A DNA stretch of 64,000 nt from JAPPHY01 sp034423135 (lineage in GTDB: Bacteria > Chloroflexota > Dehalococcoidia > Lucifugimonadales > UBA2985): assembly GCA_034423135.1 (NCBI GenBank), contig DAOUJC010000007.1, positions 1 to 64,000 on the forward strand. Reading direction: 5' to 3'. Under the pieces are notes generated by a model. It had not been told where the DNA came from and searched no databases. It saw only the letters and a list, made by a program, of their open reading frames with translations. How positions within the stretch are numbered: position 1 is the stretch's first letter; every line of letters begins with the position of its first letter. The translations under genes and the position numbers were made by a program. This document shows, in pieces, positions 46,366-53,839 of the stretch.

Positions 46366-46662
46366 TTACGACAGAAGGTCACCAGAAACATCACGGTATC
46401 CGCAACTTATGGCGCCACGGTTCCCAAGATGGCCTGGGTGTCCCGCATTTCCGGGGTTGCCGGAATTCCCGATGTTACCGACGTTGCCGAGACGCTTATC
46501 CACAACCATGTCTTTATGTAATTCACCCACATAAGCACCGAAAAGTGTATGGACATGGGTACCCCTAATTTGTCCCATTGGTTGACCGCTTAGTTTATGT
46601 ATCTACTTGCCCTGAATATACCCAACTGGATTTCCTCGGGAATCATAGATGTATTCGGCCAT
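46366..46662 (-). pseudogene. Small beta-flower-like protein gene with in-frame amber codon and Gly-Asn-X tract
   Basis: The reading frame starts MAEYIYDSRGNPVGYIQGK from an ATG at 46662 with an AGGTG site upstream. It then meets TAG at codon 20 and continues open for 78 codons: IHKLSGQPMGQIRGTHVHT, YVGELHKDMVVDK. Next come eight collagen-like triplets (GNVGNIGNSGNPGNAGHPG and on) before TAA. The short repeated IxxxSGxPVGxI units resemble four-fold beta-flower proteins. The match continuing after the TAG argues for a nonsense mutation rather than two genes. Between it and the excisionase gene (46663-46874) no other gene is seen. Confidence 0.55.
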
Positions 46663-46874
46663 TTGCTTCACCTTTGGATATGCGATTCTCCTGTCCTAGT
46701 GTCGAGAGTTTTCAGCCCAGGGGTTGTATTGACTCTCCGTAAACCGTCTATTTGAACCTGGGAGAACCCGACAGGACAGTAGGCGATTGGGATAACCAGC
46801 ATGCTCACCTGGCGAGGCTGCTGTCAATCCCCCGGCTCCTCCATTATTGCTAGGTTCGTGGTATGATATTGTCG

Positions 46875-46893
46875 TAGTACAACGATTGTACTA
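46875..46893. promoter_or_regulatory. 19-bp palindromic operator before the excisionase-like gene
   Basis: TAGTACAACGATTGTACTA has perfect 8-bp arms around CGA and ends ten bases before the start codon at 46904. A TGGTATGAT extended -10-like box (46859-46867) lies just upstream, so a protein bound here would block transcription start or elongation. The product of the small gene is the obvious candidate to bind it. Confidence 0.6.
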
Positions 46894-46903
46894 GGATGAC
46901 CCG

Positions 46904-47065
46904 ATGCTTGAGAACTACATCGACGTGATTGAGGCATCGAGCACTCTAAATGTTTACTCCGGGACTGTGAAGCGCCTGATACGGGAGGGCAAGCTCACAG
47001 CCACCAAGTTCGGGAACAAGTGGATCATGGAACTCGACCGGCTCCGAGCGTTTGCCTACATGTAG
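46904..47065 (+). CDS. Excisionase-like small HTH protein
   Basis: 53 residues, too short for most gene callers. The pattern EASSTLNVYSGTVKRLIREG, then TATKFGNKWIMELDRLRAF, is the winged helix-turn-helix of excisionase/MerR-like DNA-binding domains (helix, turn with VYSGTVKRLI, then wing KFGNKWIM). AGGA lies seven bases before its ATG. It is preceded by a 19-bp palindrome and followed after about 200 bases by the macrodomain operon on the same strand. It may regulate that operon or act as a directionality factor for the integrase. Confidence 0.7.
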   Translation: MLENYIDVIEASSTLNVYSGTVKRLIREGKLTATKFGNKWIMELDRLRAFAYM

Positions 47066-47263
47066 GATAGGAGGCGCAGCAAGAGCAGTAGGCTGCTGTG
47101 ATTGGCATTATAAGGAACCGAATGGAAGAGCACATAACTGGTGGGGACTCCTTGACCAGTCCGATTTAGGTAAGACTCAACCCAGACGACCAGGGAATTA
47201 TTGGCCACCTTGATTTAGCCCAAGTAACCGGGTCCACCTCATTTCTTGGAGGACTAGCTAGTC

Positions 47264-48619
47264 ATGATATATCAGGAACACCATTGGACCAACCCCTCTG
47301 TAGTAGGCCTTGCTAAAGGGGATGACCCGGTAAGCGCCATTCAAACTAAGGCTCGACAGACGGTGGTGGAAGCCACGGAGAGGGGCTGGCAGGGCCCACC
47401 ATATGACCCCTTCCATTTGGCCGAGTTGCTAGAAATCAGCGTTCTCCCGAACGACGCCGTTGTCGATGCACGTACAGTGCCGTTCGGAGAAGGCTTACGC
47501 ATCGAATTCAATCCTAACAGACCCCGCGGGAGAGTACGGTACTCAGTGGCTCACGAGCTCGCACACACCCTGTTCCCAGACTGCGCCGAGACGGTGAGAA
47601 ATAGAACTCGATCAGCTGAATTGGCAGACGATACCTGGCAACTGGAATTGCTTTGCAACATTGGAGCAGCCGAATTGCTGATGCCCACAGGGTATACCGA
47701 CCTTGAAAACGAAGGCATAGGCATAGATAACTTGCTAAGGCTAAGAGGAGAGTTCGATGTTTCTACTGAGGCGATATTGCTAAGAATCGCCAAATTGACC
47801 AGCACCCCTTGCGCAGCCTTTGCAGCCGCTCGCGTAAGCACAGGTGACAGTTTCTGGGGTTTCCGAATCGACTATAGTGTCCCATCACGCACTTGGGACG
47901 TGAGAATTCCGTCGAATTTCCGAGTCGAGTCCAGCTCCGTACTATCTGAATGCACGGCCATAGGATTCACGGCGAAGGGAACCGAGAATTGGGACGAACA
48001 ACTACCAGTTTTCGATGTTCAGTGCGTCGGAATCCCGCCGTTTCCCGGAGACCGGTTCCCCCGCATAGCCGGCATCCTCACTTCCGAACATGTTCTGCGG
48101 TCAGATGCACTCCAAATTGCTTATTTGTTCGGCGACGCCAGAAGACCTAGAGGCACTGGCAAGCGAATCATCGCGCACGTTGTTAATGACGGAACGCCGA
48201 CCTGGGGCGGGGGATTCGCCCTGGAGGTCGCCAAGGAGTGGGGTTTCATACAAGAAGAGTTTCGGCATTGGGTGGAGCAGGATCGAAGCAACTTGTCGTT
48301 AGGGAAGATCCATTGGGCTCAAATCGAGGAGGATTTGGGCATCGTGCATATGGTGGCTCAGAGAGGGTATGGTCCATCCCCCAAGGCTCGTATCCGCTAC
48401 AACGCTTTGAGGGATGCCCTTGACCAGCTTCAAGAGGTTGCCTCAGAACAGGGGGCCAGCGTGCACATGCCAAGGATCGGAACCGGCCAGGCCGGGGGGC
48501 ACTGGGAGCTAATTAGAGAACTAATTGACGAACAGCTAGTGCGCAGAGGCACCCCCGTGTTTGTCTATGCACTGCCGGACAGGATGCCTTCTCAGGTGCA
48601 AGGGCTGCTCCACATCTGA
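47264..48619 (+). CDS. ImmA/IrrE-type zinc peptidase fused to a macrodomain-like domain
   Basis: 451 residues. The N-terminal part has the zinc-binding motif HELAH at residues 97-101 (YSVAHELAHTLFPD) followed by a helical region with LLCNIGAAELLMP, the hallmark of ImmA/IrrE peptidases. The C-terminal 160 residues (from about 285) read GTGKRIIAHVVNDGTPTWGG, then GIVHMVAQRGYGPSPK, then MPRIGTGQAGGHWELIRELI, matching macrodomains of the ALC1/TARG1-like kind that bind or remove ADP-ribose. GGAGG lies eleven bases before the ATG. It is the first gene of a four-gene operon. In other systems macrodomains reverse ADP-ribosylation and ImmA-type peptidases cleave repressors; both roles are inferred here. 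Confidence 0.75.
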   Translation: MIYQEHHWTNPSVVGLAKGDDPVSAIQTKARQTVVEATERGWQGPPYDPFHLAELLEISVLPNDAVVDARTVPFGEGLRIEFNPNRPRGRVRYSVAHELAHTLFPDCAETVRNRTRSAELADDTWQLELLCNIGAAELLMPTGYTDLENEGIGIDNLLRLRGEFDVSTEAILLRIAKLTSTPCAAFAAARVSTGDSFWGFRIDYSVPSRTWDVRIPSNFRVESSSVLSECTAIGFTAKGTENWDEQLPVFDVQCVGIPPFPGDRFPRIAGILTSEHVLRSDALQIAYLFGDARRPRGTGKRIIAHVVNDGTPTWGGGFALEVAKEWGFIQEEFRHWVEQDRSNLSLGKIHWAQIEEDLGIVHMVAQRGYGPSPKARIRYNALRDALDQLQEVASEQGASVHMPRIGTGQAGGHWELIRELIDEQLVRRGTPVFVYALPDRMPSQVQGLLHI

Positions 48620-48642
48620 ACACCAATTTGCCGCGTAATTTC

Positions 48643-50277
48643 ATGGAATATCGTATGGATCGAGTGAATAGAAGGATCATCTTGCTATCGGGTCCGGTAG
48701 CCTCCGGAAAGACTACCTTAGCTCGTAACCTGGCATTCCAGTTCGGCATGAAGGTGCTTAGAACCAGGGACTGGCTGATTTCTGAGCTGGAAAACAGGGG
48801 TCAGGGAGGTAGGGACGACCTCCAAAGGGAAGGCGAACGGCTTGACCAGGAAACGGATGGGACGTGGGTTCTACAGGGCCTAAACAAGGATTGGCGTTCG
48901 GGCGGCGCCGCGGAGAGCGTCGTTGTAGACTCCGTTAGGATAGGGAAACAAATCGACGCGATTAGGGATGCCTATGGGGCAGCGGTCACGCATATTCATA
49001 TGACCGCTCCGACGCCGGTGCTTTCCCGGCGCTACGATGAAAGGCTAAGGGAATCGGCGGTTCCCGATTCTATGACCTACGAGGATGTCCGCCGAAACGA
49101 GACAGAATTCTTGGTGGATAAACTTCACAACATAGCTGATGTAGTCGTTGACTCAGATAGGTGTACCCGTGAAGACGTGCTGGTGCGAGTTGCGAGCCGC
49201 CTAGGTCTCTACGGTTCGGCGAGCGGAGGATATATTGATGTCATCGTCGGAGGCCAATATGGCAGCGAAGGCAAAGGTCAAATCGCTGCTTTCCTGTCTG
49301 GGGAATATGACCTCTTAATACGGGTAGGAGGGCCCAATGCGGGACATACCGTCTTTGAACTCCCGGAACCCTATACCCACCATCAATTGCCATCAGGGAC
49401 TCGAAGAAACCAGACCGTAAGATTGCTGATAGGCCCTGGCGCAGTCTTAGATGCTGATAAGCTGCTAGTTGAAATTGCTGAGTGTAAAGTTGACGTTAGC
49501 CGGCTCGGTATAGATGGCTCCGCCATGATCATTTCAGAAAAAGACAAAGAGAATGAGAAAGAGCTGGTAGCTGGTATAGGGTCTACCGGGCAAGGTGGGG
49601 GAGCAGCCTTGTCTCGGAGAATCATGGGGCGACATTCAGGTGAAGTCCGTCTTGCGAGAGACATTCCAGAACTCGGCCCATACATTTGTAGTAGTTTAGA
49701 TGTGATCCGAGAAACTCTGGCAGCTAATGGTGGAATCTGTCTAGAAGGAACTCAAGGTACAGGGCTGAGCCTTTATCACGGCCATTATCCATATGTCACC
49801 TCGCGGGACACTACTGTGTCCGGCTGCCTTGCGGAGGCTGGTATACCGCCGGGTAAAGTGAGGCGCGTAATAATGGTGTGCCGAACTTACCCCATCAGGG
49901 TTCAAAATCCCTTGGATGGGACCTCAGGACCCATGTCTCAGGAAATCTCCCTGGATGAGATCGCCCAGCGGTCCGGCATAGAGCTAGACGAACTGGAGCG
50001 CACGGAGCGGACTTCGACTACCAATCGGGAAAGACGTATCGGAGAATTCGATTGGGAATTGCTTCGAAAAGCCTCCCTTCTCAATCTCCCAACCGATATT
50101 GCTCTTACCTTTACGGACTATTTGACGGTGGAGAATCGCTATGCGATGCGCTTCGAACAACTTCACCCCGACACCATCAACTTTATTGAAGAAATCGAGC
50201 GGGTATCAGGGGCCCGTGTGTCCCTCGTCGGAACCGGGTTCAACCCTCGCAGCATCATCGACCGTAGGAGGTGGTGA
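48643..50277 (+). CDS. P-loop kinase fused to adenylosuccinate synthetase with PurZ-like substitution
   Basis: 544 residues from the ATG at 48643; TTG 48628 or ATG 48655 are alternatives. The N-terminal domain (about 10-190) is a nucleotide/nucleoside kinase-like P-loop fold with GPVASGKT at 17-24. The C-terminal 345 residues are an adenylosuccinate synthetase: GGQYGSEGKGQ (about 204-213), NAGHT with His235, IGSTGQGGG, LEGTQGTGLSLYHGHYPYVT and TSTTNRERRIGEFDW. The catalytic Asp of PurA (QWGDEGKGK) is Ser208, and the following Lys is Gln213. Phage PurZ, which makes the 2-aminoadenine nucleotide precursor, is recalled to have Ser at this position too, and both PurZ and archaeal PurA are of similar short length. 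It probably condenses Asp with a purine nucleotide and phosphorylates a nucleotide. Substrate unknown. Confidence 0.8.
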   Translation: MEYRMDRVNRRIILLSGPVASGKTTLARNLAFQFGMKVLRTRDWLISELENRGQGGRDDLQREGERLDQETDGTWVLQGLNKDWRSGGAAESVVVDSVRIGKQIDAIRDAYGAAVTHIHMTAPTPVLSRRYDERLRESAVPDSMTYEDVRRNETEFLVDKLHNIADVVVDSDRCTREDVLVRVASRLGLYGSASGGYIDVIVGGQYGSEGKGQIAAFLSGEYDLLIRVGGPNAGHTVFELPEPYTHHQLPSGTRRNQTVRLLIGPGAVLDADKLLVEIAECKVDVSRLGIDGSAMIISEKDKENEKELVAGIGSTGQGGGAALSRRIMGRHSGEVRLARDIPELGPYICSSLDVIRETLAANGGICLEGTQGTGLSLYHGHYPYVTSRDTTVSGCLAEAGIPPGKVRRVIMVCRTYPIRVQNPLDGTSGPMSQEISLDEIAQRSGIELDELERTERTSTTNRERRIGEFDWELLRKASLLNLPTDIALTFTDYLTVENRYAMRFEQLHPDTINFIEEIERVSGARVSLVGTGFNPRSIIDRRRW

Positions 50278-50282
50278 TTGTT

Positions 50283-50942
50283 ATGACCCCGGAAGAGCTG
50301 GCGCGCCAGTCTGAGTTTCTCTACCACATGGCTGAATTTGGCAGTTGGCCCAGTATCCAACTTCACGGCCTTCTTAGCACATCGGCTCTCTTGGATCTCT
50401 TTGAGTATTCTGGATCTACCCGTGAAAAGATCGAATCTGAGTGGCGCCCCAAGGGTGTTCCTCTGAATCATCCGACTCATGGCACAGCTGTCATTAGGGA
50501 TCAGATACCCATGCCAGAAGATGAGTTGGCTCACTACCTTGTCGACATGACACCGCGGCAGTGGTATAAGCTGATTAACGGAAAGACCTTCTTCTGGCCG
50601 GGAGAAACTCCACTAGGTTGGATGCTAAGTGCGCCACCATACAGAGCCAGAGTACACGCCGTAATAGTGGTGCCAACGATGGAACTTCTAGCCCATCACG
50701 CAGGCAAAGTAACGCTTTCTGCGATCAATTCAGGTAGCCTGCGGCCCTCAAGTGCCACTGGCACCGTTCCACTCAGGGGGTCAAGCACGTTTCAGCCGAT
50801 TCGTGAATTTACGGACCGATGGGTTCGAGAGTTGGCTGTTGAGTACAGCGTCCCGAACATAGCGGATTTGGCGATTCGTGTGGAAGCTCGTCAGGCAAAT
50901 CGTCCGTCCCGAGTCATCTGGAGTAGGGACGCCGGCAAATGA
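50283..50942 (+). CDS. DUF7002-like protein, possible ADP-ribosyltransferase fold
   Basis: 219 residues from the ATG at 50283; AGGAGG lies eleven bases upstream inside the preceding gene, and two GTG codons nearer to it are alternatives. The N-terminus FLYHMAEFGSWPSIQLHGLL followed by STSALLDLF resembles DUF7002, whose H-x-T/A...I..HGLL pattern is also that of ART-like proteins such as DarT. A basic segment (YRARVHAVIVV) follows. The gene overlaps its upstream neighbour's coding region and its downstream neighbour's start (ATGA), so it belongs to the operon. With a macrodomain protein encoded in the same operon, an ADP-ribosylation cycle is a reasonable hypothesis. Confidence 0.6.
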   Translation: MTPEELARQSEFLYHMAEFGSWPSIQLHGLLSTSALLDLFEYSGSTREKIESEWRPKGVPLNHPTHGTAVIRDQIPMPEDELAHYLVDMTPRQWYKLINGKTFFWPGETPLGWMLSAPPYRARVHAVIVVPTMELLAHHAGKVTLSAINSGSLRPSSATGTVPLRGSSTFQPIREFTDRWVRELAVEYSVPNIADLAIRVEARQANRPSRVIWSRDAGK

Positions 50943-51694
50943 AGAACCAGTACTTTGGTGACATGTACGACTACGTAAAGTATGGTCTGCTTCGCCAATT
51001 GAGCGGTTGTGGAAGGGTTAGCATGGCTGTTTGTTGGATGCTGACTGAGAATGACGATAGGAGGGACGGGCACCGTATCAACTACCTGGAGGATACCGAG
51101 AAATGGCGGGCGTTCGATCCCCCCGTGTTTGATTGCCTTCGCACAGCAGTCTTGGACCGCAAGGAGAGAAACATCAAAATACTAGAGGACAGCCAGCTTC
51201 TGCAAAATACGTCCTTTTATTCTCATTTGGTTACCGACGGTTCCGAAGAACGCGGGAGGTACTTCGATTGCTTTCTGGAGTTCGCACGCGGGAGAGATCT
51301 GGTCTTCTTTGACCCTGACAACGGACTTGAGACCAAGTCGGTGAAGTACGGCCGGAAAGGTGCATCGCGGTATGTTTACATGCGGGAGGTCTCTGAGTCA
51401 TTCACTGCGGGTCACTCTGTTCTTCTCTACCAGCACATGCCTCCAAAGCCAAGAGACCCCTTCATCAAAGATCTGGCGAGGAGCTTGATACGGGAGACCG
51501 GTACAGAGTCCGTGTACGTGTTCCATACCCGGCACGTAGCTTTTTTCCTCTTGCCACAGTTCAAGCAAGTTGACCGGATTACGGAAATTGCTCCAAGAGT
51601 TCAAACCAGGTGGGGAAGCCTGCTGAGTACTCGACGATATATGGTGAGAAATGGCATTGAGACGACCACAGGTTTCCCGTCCGAGATCATGTAG
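50939..51694 (+). CDS. Uncharacterised protein, last gene of the PurZ-like operon
   Basis: 251 residues. Recognisable segments are YFGDMYDYVKYGLLRQL at the N-terminus, LVFFDPDNGLETKSVKYGRK in the middle and SVLLYQHMPPKPRD. The DPDNG box and the following strands recall three-Cys-motif partner (TcmP) and other Rossmann-like proteins, but no SAM-binding motif is convincing. It starts within the stop of the DUF7002 gene. It is probably a cytosolic enzyme acting with the other three proteins; I do not assign a reaction. Confidence 0.6.
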   Translation: MKNQYFGDMYDYVKYGLLRQLSGCGRVSMAVCWMLTENDDRRDGHRINYLEDTEKWRAFDPPVFDCLRTAVLDRKERNIKILEDSQLLQNTSFYSHLVTDGSEERGRYFDCFLEFARGRDLVFFDPDNGLETKSVKYGRKGASRYVYMREVSESFTAGHSVLLYQHMPPKPRDPFIKDLARSLIRETGTESVYVFHTRHVAFFLLPQFKQVDRITEIAPRVQTRWGSLLSTRRYMVRNGIETTTGFPSEIM

Positions 51695-51849
51695 AAGGTG
51701 AGATTTAACGACAACGAGAGGTCTTTGGCAATGGGATAGTCGTTGGCATCGTGACAGCGAGGGGTCTCTTGCTCAATGAAAACGGAATAACTTCGGCTTC
51801 GTACTCCAACAACAGCCACTCTCTCGAGAGTATGAGGCCTCGCAAAGGA

Positions 51850-51879
51850 AAAGCCTCTGCCACGCCTGGCGGAGGCTTT
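51850..51879 (+). terminator. Hairpin terminator after the PurZ-like operon
   Basis: AAAGCCTCTGCC and GGCGGAGGCTTT form a stem of about 12 pairs (one wobble) with a six-base loop, followed by a short T-run in the stem and TTGC. It lies about 155 bases after the operon stop, in the 51695-52036 gap, and before the attR site. It is the only terminator-like structure found in that gap, and no gene is present there. Confidence 0.6.
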
Positions 51880-51948
51880 GCAACTTCATCCTTTGGGATT
51901 CATCGGAAAGACGACTGACTACACCTCCAAGATGAATCTGATCAGAAA

Positions 51949-52000
51949 GGTTCTAGATTTTGTCCAGCGTGGTGGGCCTAAGTTGACGGTAGACAGAACC
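51949..52000. other. Putative attR of the serine-recombinase element
   Basis: This 52-bp site has left arm GGTTCTAGATTTTGTCCAG, core TGGTGGGCC (51970-51978) and right arm TTGACGGTAGACAGAACC. The right arm is an exact inverted copy of the left arm of attL (18 of 18). The left arm matches the inverted right arm of attL with four differences. Its + strand translation ends NLIRKVLDFVQRGGPKLTVD, again a recombinase C-terminus. The GajB stop codon lies 37 bases further on, so the flanking Gabija operon was left intact. Confidence 0.65.
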
Positions 52001-52036
52001 ATTTTTGAGTTCTGGATGGGGCTGTAAGAGAGGTAG

Positions 52037-53839
52037 CTACATCCGAGGCTCCAGATTCTCTAGCAGTTCCAGCACGAATCTAGAGGGGCCATCTTCAAAA
52101 TGCCTGCCGCTCGGTATCTCGTACCAACCTGAGTATATCAGGTAAACGACCAGTCTGGCCCTTGTTATTCCAACGTACAGAACACGGCGTGCTTCTGCGA
52201 CTCCATCGGGGACGGTAGCGTTGTACCGAGGCAAACGCCCCTCCTCAAGGCCTGGGATGACTATTGCATCGTATTCCCGACCCTTGCTGCTGTGAAGGGT
52301 AGTTAGCGTGACGACATTAGGATGCCCTCGGCCTATAGCGAAGTTACTCAGGGTGAGTTTTTCCAGTGACCCTCCAAGTTCACTTTGGCTCCGAATTTCT
52401 CTCCAGTTGTACAGGCCCTCTGGATGTCGGGGATGGTTCGCGAGATAGGCAGTTACGCCAATGCCATCGTTGAGGTGATCCAACCACTCAGCTAAAGGCA
52501 TATCGGCGTTCGAAAGCGATTGTAGGAGCGCATGAAACTGGCTGCGGTCCGCTAGATCTGCCCAGCCTATAGACACGTTTGCATCCGTCCTCAACTGAAC
52601 CCATTCTTGATAGACATCTTCAAAGGCCGGGTCCAGAGTAGTTTCCGGGTAGGCAGTGCACCACGCTGCCACGTCTTCCAGCCACCTTGTGAAGGGGGTC
52701 CTAGGATACCGCCTATCGCGTTCTCCGGCGAACTCTATCCCCGCATCGGTGAGAGCTCTGCTCAGTGCCGGCACATCCATATAATCAACGTAGAGAATCG
52801 CTATTTGGTCATTCGGGATGCCTCGCTCATTCAGCGCTGGAACGATTCCCTCGGCAATCGTCGTCGCTTGCGAGGCCAGCCCGCCAGGGTCCTCAATCAA
52901 GAGCAGGTCGCCCTCCGTATCGTCCCTCGCAGATTTGTATCCCCGAGGTTCAGAAGGCGCAAGGGCAATCTCAGATCCGTCGATGATGCGCTGAGCACAC
53001 CTGTAGTTCATGTCGAGACGCACGGCGGAAACTTCGGGGTCGCGGGCCAACTCCCCAAGATACTTGGGGTCAGCTCCGGCAAATCCATAAATGGACTGGT
53101 CCTCGTCACCCACTGCAAACACCGTGATGCTAGTGTTTGCCATGATTTCTCGAACGATCCGATGCAAGGGATACCCGAGGTCTTGGTATTCATCCACTAC
53201 GAGGTACGGGAAACGAGCCTCCAACGCCTCTCGAACGAATGGCTGGGTTCTTATGAGATCGAGGCCGATCAAGACCATGTCATCGAAGTCAATTAGGCCC
53301 CGGTGATGGAGGGCAGATTCATAGGCGTCAGCAACCCGCTCAATCTGCTGATCCTGGTATCCCCCGGTCAGGCGGGTCCTTCTGTGGAGATTGATGGGCT
53401 CCCGCCAATCCGACGCGTTGCTTCGAATCCTAAGGCTGGCCAGGGCTTCCGTGATTGCCCCTGTCACATCCTGACCGGTCGCAATGTTCGGGTTGGCTGG
53501 CAGATCCTCCCTAAACAAACGTCCGAATGGGCCGACGATGCACGACATGCAAAAGCTATGCACCGTGCCCAGAAACAACTGTTCCCCGGGTCGGAGCCCT
53601 CTGTTGACGAAGCGCTTCCGCAGTTCTCGCACGCACTCATTGTTGTAGGTAACACAGGCGACCCCTCGCGGACCGGCTACTCGGTGGCGAAGTAGATGGG
53701 CCACTTTGCTGACAAGCACTCTGGTCTTGCCGCTGCCGGGACCTGCGAGTACTGCGCAGTGCCCCTCAGCTAATAGTGCCTTCTGTTGGAGATCATTCAG
53801 GCCGTCGAGGCCGTCACCATGGCTTTCAATCTGAGTCAT
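52037..53839 (-). CDS. gajB: Gabija GajB-like UvrD helicase
   Basis: 600 residues. Walker A is LAGPGSGKTRVLV (31-43), the DEYQD box is near 215 (VVDEYQDLGYPLHR), followed by GDEDQSIYGFAGAD. The C-terminal motifs include VVTLTTLHSSKGREYDAIVI and RVLYVGITRARLVVYLI. This is a UvrD/Rep-type SF1A helicase of the size and position of GajB. Its start lies 14 bases inside the end of the OLD-nuclease gene, the typical gajA-gajB overlap. In Gabija, GajB is thought to sense or process DNA ends and nucleotides and to activate GajA. It ends just outside the attR of the adjacent element. Confidence 0.88.
   Translation of the reverse strand: MTQIESHGDGLDGLNDLQQKALLAEGHCAVLAGPGSGKTRVLVSKVAHLLRHRVAGPRGVACVTYNNECVRELRKRFVNRGLRPGEQLFLGTVHSFCMSCIVGPFGRLFREDLPANPNIATGQDVTGAITEALASLRIRSNASDWREPINLHRRTRLTGGYQDQQIERVADAYESALHHRGLIDFDDMVLIGLDLIRTQPFVREALEARFPYLVVDEYQDLGYPLHRIVREIMANTSITVFAVGDEDQSIYGFAGADPKYLGELARDPEVSAVRLDMNYRCAQRIIDGSEIALAPSEPRGYKSARDDTEGDLLLIEDPGGLASQATTIAEGIVPALNERGIPNDQIAILYVDYMDVPALSRALTDAGIEFAGERDRRYPRTPFTRWLEDVAAWCTAYPETTLDPAFEDVYQEWVQLRTDANVSIGWADLADRSQFHALLQSLSNADMPLAEWLDHLNDGIGVTAYLANHPRHPEGLYNWREIRSQSELGGSLEKLTLSNFAIGRGHPNVVTLTTLHSSKGREYDAIVIPGLEEGRLPRYNATVPDGVAEARRVLYVGITRARLVVYLIYSGWYEIPSGRHFEDGPSRFVLELLENLEPRM

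Larger units (their letters stand above)
20491..51978. mobile_element. Putative integrated serine-recombinase element carrying defence modules
   Basis: The limits are the two copies of the core TGGTGGGCC in direct orientation at 20491-20499 and 51970-51978, about 31.5 kb apart. The integrase gene sits immediately inside the left end. Re-sorting the half-sites gives a near-palindromic attB (18-bp perfect arms) and a near-palindromic attP, as expected for a real attL/attR pair. The cargo consists of nucleases, toxin-antitoxin genes, a type III-like restriction-modification system, a ubiquitin-like conjugation locus and the kinase-PurZ-like operon. No phage structural or conjugation genes are visible, so it is an integrative element of unknown transfer mode. 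Confidence 0.6.

Noticed and set aside
46420..46492. Regular 9-base periodicity considered as a CRISPR-like or satellite array
   Set aside because: The period is too short for CRISPR and is explained by Gly-Asn-X codons.
46331..46534. Pro-rich + strand frames at 46.3-46.5 kb
   Set aside because: They are the complement of the Gly-Asn-X tract of the minus-strand pseudogene, which has a ribosome-binding site and a recognisable repeat pattern.
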